From Lolliginicoccus suaedae (GTDB lineage: Bacteria > Actinomycetota > Actinomycetes > Mycobacteriales > Mycobacteriaceae), in assembly GCF_008312885.1 (NCBI RefSeq), contig NZ_VSSO01000003.1, positions 124,001-188,000 on the forward strand: a DNA stretch of 64,000 nucleotides. The letters are read 5' to 3'. Position numbers and translations under genes: made by a program. Below are positions 60,399-64,000 of the stretch, piece by piece. The stretch's first letter is position 1, and every line of letters starts with the position of its first letter. The notes under the pieces are model-generated. The model was given only the letters and a program-made list of their open reading frames with translations, ran no database searches and had not been told where the DNA came from.

Positions 60399-61729
60399 GC
60401 AACCCCACTCCATTGGTGCCGGTGCTGAGCGAGCACTGGGACGAGCCACGCTCCTGGACGCTGGATGCCTACCGGCGCCACGGCGGCTACGAGGGCCTCG
60501 CGGCCGCGCTGGCCATGGACCCGGACGAGGTGATCGCCACCGTCAAGGCGGCGGGCCTGCGCGGGCGCGGCGGAGCGGGCTTCCCCACCGGCATGAAGTG
60601 GTCGTTCATCCCGCAGGCTCCCCAGAAGGATGATGCTGGTACCACGCCCGCAGACAAGCCGCACTACCTGGTCATCAACGCGGATGAGTCCGAGCCGGGG
60701 ACGTGCAAGGACATGCCACTGATGCTGCACGATCCGCACGTGCTCATCGAGGGCGCCATCATCGCCTCCTACGCCATCCGCGCCCGCCACGCGTTCATCT
60801 ACGTGCGCGGCGAGGTGCTGTCGGTGATCCGGCGGCTGCGCGCCGCCGTCGCCGAGGCATATGCCGCCGACCTGCTGGGGCCGGGCGCTGCCTACCCGAT
60901 GGAACTGGTGGTGCACGCCGGGGCTGGCGCATACATCTGCGGCGAGGAGACCGCCCTGCTCGATTCCCTGGAGGGCCGCCGCGGGCAGCCACGCCTGCGG
61001 CCACCATTCCCGGCGGTCGCGGGGCTGTATGCCGCGCCGACGGTGGTCAACAATGCCGAGTCCATCGCGAGCGTGCCTTCCATCCTGCGCCGCGGCGTGG
61101 AGTGGTTCCGCTCGATGGGCAGCGAGAAGTCCCCCGGGTTCACCCTGTACTCGCTGTCCGGGCATGTCACCCGCCCCGGTCAGTACGAAGCACCGCTCGG
61201 CATCACCCTGCGCGAGCTGCTCGACCACGCTGGTGGCATCCGCGCTGGGCACCGGCTCAAGTTCTGGACCCCGGGCGGCTCGTCGACCCCGCTGTTCACC
61301 GAGGAGCATCTCGATGTGCCGCTCGACTACGAGGGCGTCGCCGCGGCGGGCTCCATGCTCGGGACCAAGGCACTGCAGATCTTCGACGACACCACCTGCG
61401 TGGTGCGGGCGGTGCTGCGCTGGACCGAGTTCTACAAGCACGAGTCATGCGGCAAGTGCACGCCCTGCCGCGAGGGCACTTACTGGCTGGTGCAAGTGCT
61501 GCGCGGGCTCGAGGATGGCACCGGCAGCCCAGCGGACGTTGACCTGCTGCTCGACATCACCAGCACCATCGCGGGCAAGTCGTTCTGCGCGCTCGGCGAT
61601 GGCGCCACCAGCCCGATCATCTCGTCGGTCCGGTTGTTCCGCGACGAGTACCTCGAGCACCTCCGCCACCGCGGATGCCCCTTCGATCACCACCGGTCCA
61701 CGCTCTTCGCGGAGGCGGTAGCACCATGA
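60395..61729 (+). CDS. nuoF: NADH-quinone oxidoreductase subunit F
   Basis: This 444-residue flavoprotein oxidises NADH and passes electrons from FMN to the N3 [4Fe-4S] cluster. It has the NADH/FMN motifs [16 protein letters not shown] and [19 protein letters not shown], and the cluster motif [15 protein letters not shown], with a further Cys in [10 protein letters not shown]. The ATG at 60395 overlaps the nuoE stop and has GGAGGAG upstream. All expected features are intact. Confidence 0.97.
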   Translation: MSNPTPLVPVLSEHWDEPRSWTLDAYRRHGGYEGLAAALAMDPDEVIATVKAAGLRGRGGAGFPTGMKWSFIPQAPQKDDAGTTPADKPHYLVINADESEPGTCKDMPLMLHDPHVLIEGAIIASYAIRARHAFIYVRGEVLSVIRRLRAAVAEAYAADLLGPGAAYPMELVVHAGAGAYICGEETALLDSLEGRRGQPRLRPPFPAVAGLYAAPTVVNNAESIASVPSILRRGVEWFRSMGSEKSPGFTLYSLSGHVTRPGQYEAPLGITLRELLDHAGGIRAGHRLKFWTPGGSSTPLFTEEHLDVPLDYEGVAAAGSMLGTKALQIFDDTTCVVRAVLRWTEFYKHESCGKCTPCREGTYWLVQVLRGLEDGTGSPADVDLLLDITSTIAGKSFCALGDGATSPIISSVRLFRDEYLEHLRHRGCPFDHHRSTLFAEAVAP

Positions 61730-64000
61730 CCCAAGCCAGGATGAACGAGGAGACCACCGCCCGCGACCCGGGGCTCGTGCACGTCACCATCGATGGCACG
61801 GGCGTCGATGTGCCCCCTGGGACGCTGATCATCCGGGCCGCGGAGCAGATGGGCGTCGCGATCCCCCGGTTCTGCGACCATCCGCTGCTCGACCCGGCGG
61901 GCGCGTGCCGGCAGTGCATCGTGGAGGTGGAGGGCCAGCGCAAGCCCGTCGCGTCCTGCACCATGCCGGTCACCGAGGGCATGGTCGTGCACACACAGCA
62001 CTCGTCGGTCGAGGCGGCCTCCGCGCAGCGCGGCGTGATGGAGCTGCTGCTGATCAATCATCCGCTCGACTGCCCGGTGTGCGACAAGGGCGGGGAGTGC
62101 CCGCTGCAGAACCAGGCGCTGTCCGCGGGCCGCTCCGAGACCCGCTTCACCGGCACCAAGCGCACCTTCCCCAAGCCGATCCCCCTCTCCGAGCAGGTGC
62201 TGCTCGACCGCGAGCGGTGCGTGCTGTGCGCCCGCTGCACCCGTTTCTCGCAGCAGATCGCCGGGGATCCACTGATCGACATGGTGGAGCGCGGCGCCCA
62301 GCAGCAGGTCGGCATCAGCGGCGGCGAGCCCTTTGACTCCTACTTCTCCGGCAACACGATCCAGATCTGCCCCGTCGGGGCGCTGACGAGCGCCACCTAC
62401 CGGTTCCGGGCCCGCCCCTACGACCTGGTGTCGACCCCCAGCGTGTGCGAGCACTGCGCGAGCGGCTGCGCCCAGCGCACCGATCATCGCCGCGGCACCG
62501 TGATGCGCCGCCTCGCCGGGGACGATCCCGACGTCAACGAGGAATGGAACTGCGACAAGGGCCGGTTCGCGTTCACCTACGCCACCGAGGCCGACCGGAT
62601 CACCAGTCCCCTGGTGCGCGGCAGCGACGGCGAGCTGCACGAGGTCTCCTGGCCCGAGGCGCTCGCCGTGGCCGCGCGGGGGCTCGCTGCCGGACCGGCC
62701 GGGGTGCTCGTGGGCGGGCGCGCCACCATCGAGGATGCCTACGCCTACAGCAAGCTCGCCCGGCTCGTGCTCGGCACCAACGACATCGACATGCGCGCCC
62801 GGCCGCACTCGCCGGAGGAGGCCGGGTTCCTCGCGCAGCGCATCGCGGGCATCGGCACTGCCAGCTACGCGGATCTGGATGCCGCACCGGTGGTGCTGCT
62901 CGTGGCTCACGAGCCCGAGGAGGAATCGCCTATCGTCTTCCTGCGGCTGCGCCGCAACACGCGCGGCCGTGGCCTGCCGGTCTTCTCGATCGCCCCATTC
63001 GCCTCGCCGGGACTGCGGAAGCTCTCGGGCACCCTGCTGCCCACCATTCCTGGCGACGAGGCCTCCGTGCTCGATGAGCTCGCCCGCGGAGGCGCCGCCG
63101 GGGCACAGCTGCGGCAGCCTGGCGCGGTCATCCTCGTCGGCGAGCGGGCGGCGACCATCCCGGGCGCGCTCACCGCCGCGGCACGGTTGGCCGACGAGAC
63201 CGGCGCGATCCTCGCGTGGATCCCCCGGCGCGCTGGGGAACGGGGCGCGCTCGAGGCCGGTGCCCTGCCAGGACTGCTGCCCGCCGGCCACCCCGTGGGA
63301 GACGCCGGCGCCCGGCAGGCCGTCGCTGCCGCGTGGAAGGTCCCGGACCTGCCGCGCGAGGCGGGCCGCGACACCAGCGGCATCCTGGACGCGGCCGCGC
63401 GAGGCTCCCTGCACGGCCTGCTCGTCGGCGGTGTCGATCCTTACGACCTGCCTGATCCTGCCGCGGCGCTCAGCGCGCTGGACCGGACTGGGTTCCTCGC
63501 GAGCATCGAGATCCGCCACAGTGCTGTCACCGCCCGTGCCGACGTGGTGCTGCCCGTGGCGGTGGTGGCGGAGAAAGCGGGGACGTTCCTCACCTGGGAG
63601 GGACGCCCGCGCGTCTTCGGCGCCGCGCTGCGCGAAACCGGCATGCTGCCCGACCATCGGATCATCGACGCGCTCGCCGCGACGATGCGGCGCCCCCTCG
63701 GCCTGGCCACCACCGCTGCGGTGCGGACCGAGCTCGATGCGCTGGCACCCTGGCAGGGCGCGCGGCAGGAAGCTGCCGACCCGGTGCCCCGCCGCGCTGC
63801 TCACGCCCTGGCACCGGGCGATGCCATCCTCGCGAGCTGGCACCTGCTGCTCGACGACGGCCGCATGCAGGACGGCGAACCACACCTCGCCGGCACCGCC
63901 CACCCCGCAGTGGCGCGCCTCTCCCCCGCCACCGCCGGCCAGCTCGGGGCATCCGACGGCGACCAGGTACGGGTGAGCACCCCGCACGGGACGATCACCC
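61726..64000 (+). CDS. nuoG: NADH-quinone oxidoreductase subunit G (cut by right edge)
   Basis: 758 codons of the 75-kDa-type subunit are visible. The N-terminal ferredoxin-like domain holds the [2Fe-2S] cysteines [16 protein letters not shown]. Next come the His-ligated cluster ([17 protein letters not shown]) and the [10 protein letters not shown] cluster with a fourth Cys in QICPVGAL. A further CEHCASGC with later NCDKGRF matches the extra N7 cluster found in a subset of bacterial NuoG. The rest is a molybdopterin-oxidoreductase-like domain. The ATG at 61726 overlaps the nuoF stop. The C-terminus and nuoH onward lie outside the window. Confidence 0.96.
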   Translation, partial: MTQARMNEETTARDPGLVHVTIDGTGVDVPPGTLIIRAAEQMGVAIPRFCDHPLLDPAGACRQCIVEVEGQRKPVASCTMPVTEGMVVHTQHSSVEAASAQRGVMELLLINHPLDCPVCDKGGECPLQNQALSAGRSETRFTGTKRTFPKPIPLSEQVLLDRERCVLCARCTRFSQQIAGDPLIDMVERGAQQQVGISGGEPFDSYFSGNTIQICPVGALTSATYRFRARPYDLVSTPSVCEHCASGCAQRTDHRRGTVMRRLAGDDPDVNEEWNCDKGRFAFTYATEADRITSPLVRGSDGELHEVSWPEALAVAARGLAAGPAGVLVGGRATIEDAYAYSKLARLVLGTNDIDMRARPHSPEEAGFLAQRIAGIGTASYADLDAAPVVLLVAHEPEEESPIVFLRLRRNTRGRGLPVFSIAPFASPGLRKLSGTLLPTIPGDEASVLDELARGGAAGAQLRQPGAVILVGERAATIPGALTAAARLADETGAILAWIPRRAGERGALEAGALPGLLPAGHPVGDAGARQAVAAAWKVPDLPREAGRDTSGILDAAARGSLHGLLVGGVDPYDLPDPAAALSALDRTGFLASIEIRHSAVTARADVVLPVAVVAEKAGTFLTWEGRPRVFGAALRETGMLPDHRIIDALAATMRRPLGLATTAAVRTELDALAPWQGARQEAADPVPRRAAHALAPGDAILASWHLLLDDGRMQDGEPHLAGTAHPAVARLSPATAGQLGASDGDQVRVSTPHGTIT

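Overview
The window is a chromosomal stretch of a high-GC actinobacterium, most likely of the mycolic-acid order Mycobacteriales. The pointers are mycothiol S-conjugate amidase (mca), an EgtE-like ergothioneine enzyme, a lipid-droplet protein, a short-chain cis-prenyltransferase, a three-domain carboxylic acid reductase, frequent GTG/TTG starts and many ATGA stop/start overlaps. As recalled, the block from metB through greA, mca, uppS, coaA, glyA, phoH2, fumC, glpX, xseBA, the lipid-droplet gene, ispH and ychF follows the order around Rv1079-Rv1112 of Mycobacterium tuberculosis, interrupted here by sbcDC, rmuC, a DUF885 gene, a TetR/ABC unit and a DAHP synthase. The genus cannot be fixed from the sequence. 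No rRNA, tRNA, CRISPR array, prophage or complete insertion sequence was seen.

Layout. 1-3486 (minus) is a thiamine-type ABC importer cut by the left edge. 3630-7167 holds a pterin dehydratase, a secreted protein, a tiny charged ORF and a MetP/MetS-like methionine importer. 7168-7523 is a gene-free repeat region. 7524-14579 holds an EgtE-like enzyme coupled to a GT87 mannosyltransferase, a PspC protein, a glyoxalase-fold protein, a methyltransferase, an opine-dehydrogenase-like enzyme, ychF and a copper-site lipoprotein. 14781-22458 holds an AI-2E-type exporter, the SbcCD nuclease, RmuC and a DUF6542 membrane protein. 22480-29884 is the ispH / lipid-droplet / xseAB / glpX / fumC segment. 29994-36987 holds phoH2, glyA, a DUF885 protein, coaA, a cis-prenyltransferase and a hemolysin-III protein. 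37008-40211 is a TetR regulator divergent from an ABC exporter.

40277-41626 carries DAHP synthase behind what looks like an attenuation leader: a probable leaderless peptide containing Tyr-Trp-Arg-Phe, followed by alternative hairpins. 41595-46897 holds a thioredoxin-domain DUF255 protein, a small membrane protein, mca, a DUF4307 protein, a secreted protein and greA. 47023-51464 holds an exonuclease-BRCT fusion, an FMN reductase, metB and an epoxide-hydrolase-like enzyme. 51592-55047 is the carboxylic acid reductase. 55390-56524 holds an M23 peptidase and a degenerate receiver protein. 56753 to the right edge is the start of the complex I operon, nuoA-nuoG, with most junctions overlapping by four bases.

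The least ordinary signals lie between genes: two families of long intergenic palindromes, each present twice; an iteron-like array of CAAGGGTGGCAG repeats; tandem duplications behind metB; and the aromatic leader. No complete novel multi-gene system is evident. Most genes are housekeeping, and function calls rest on motif recognition without database searches.
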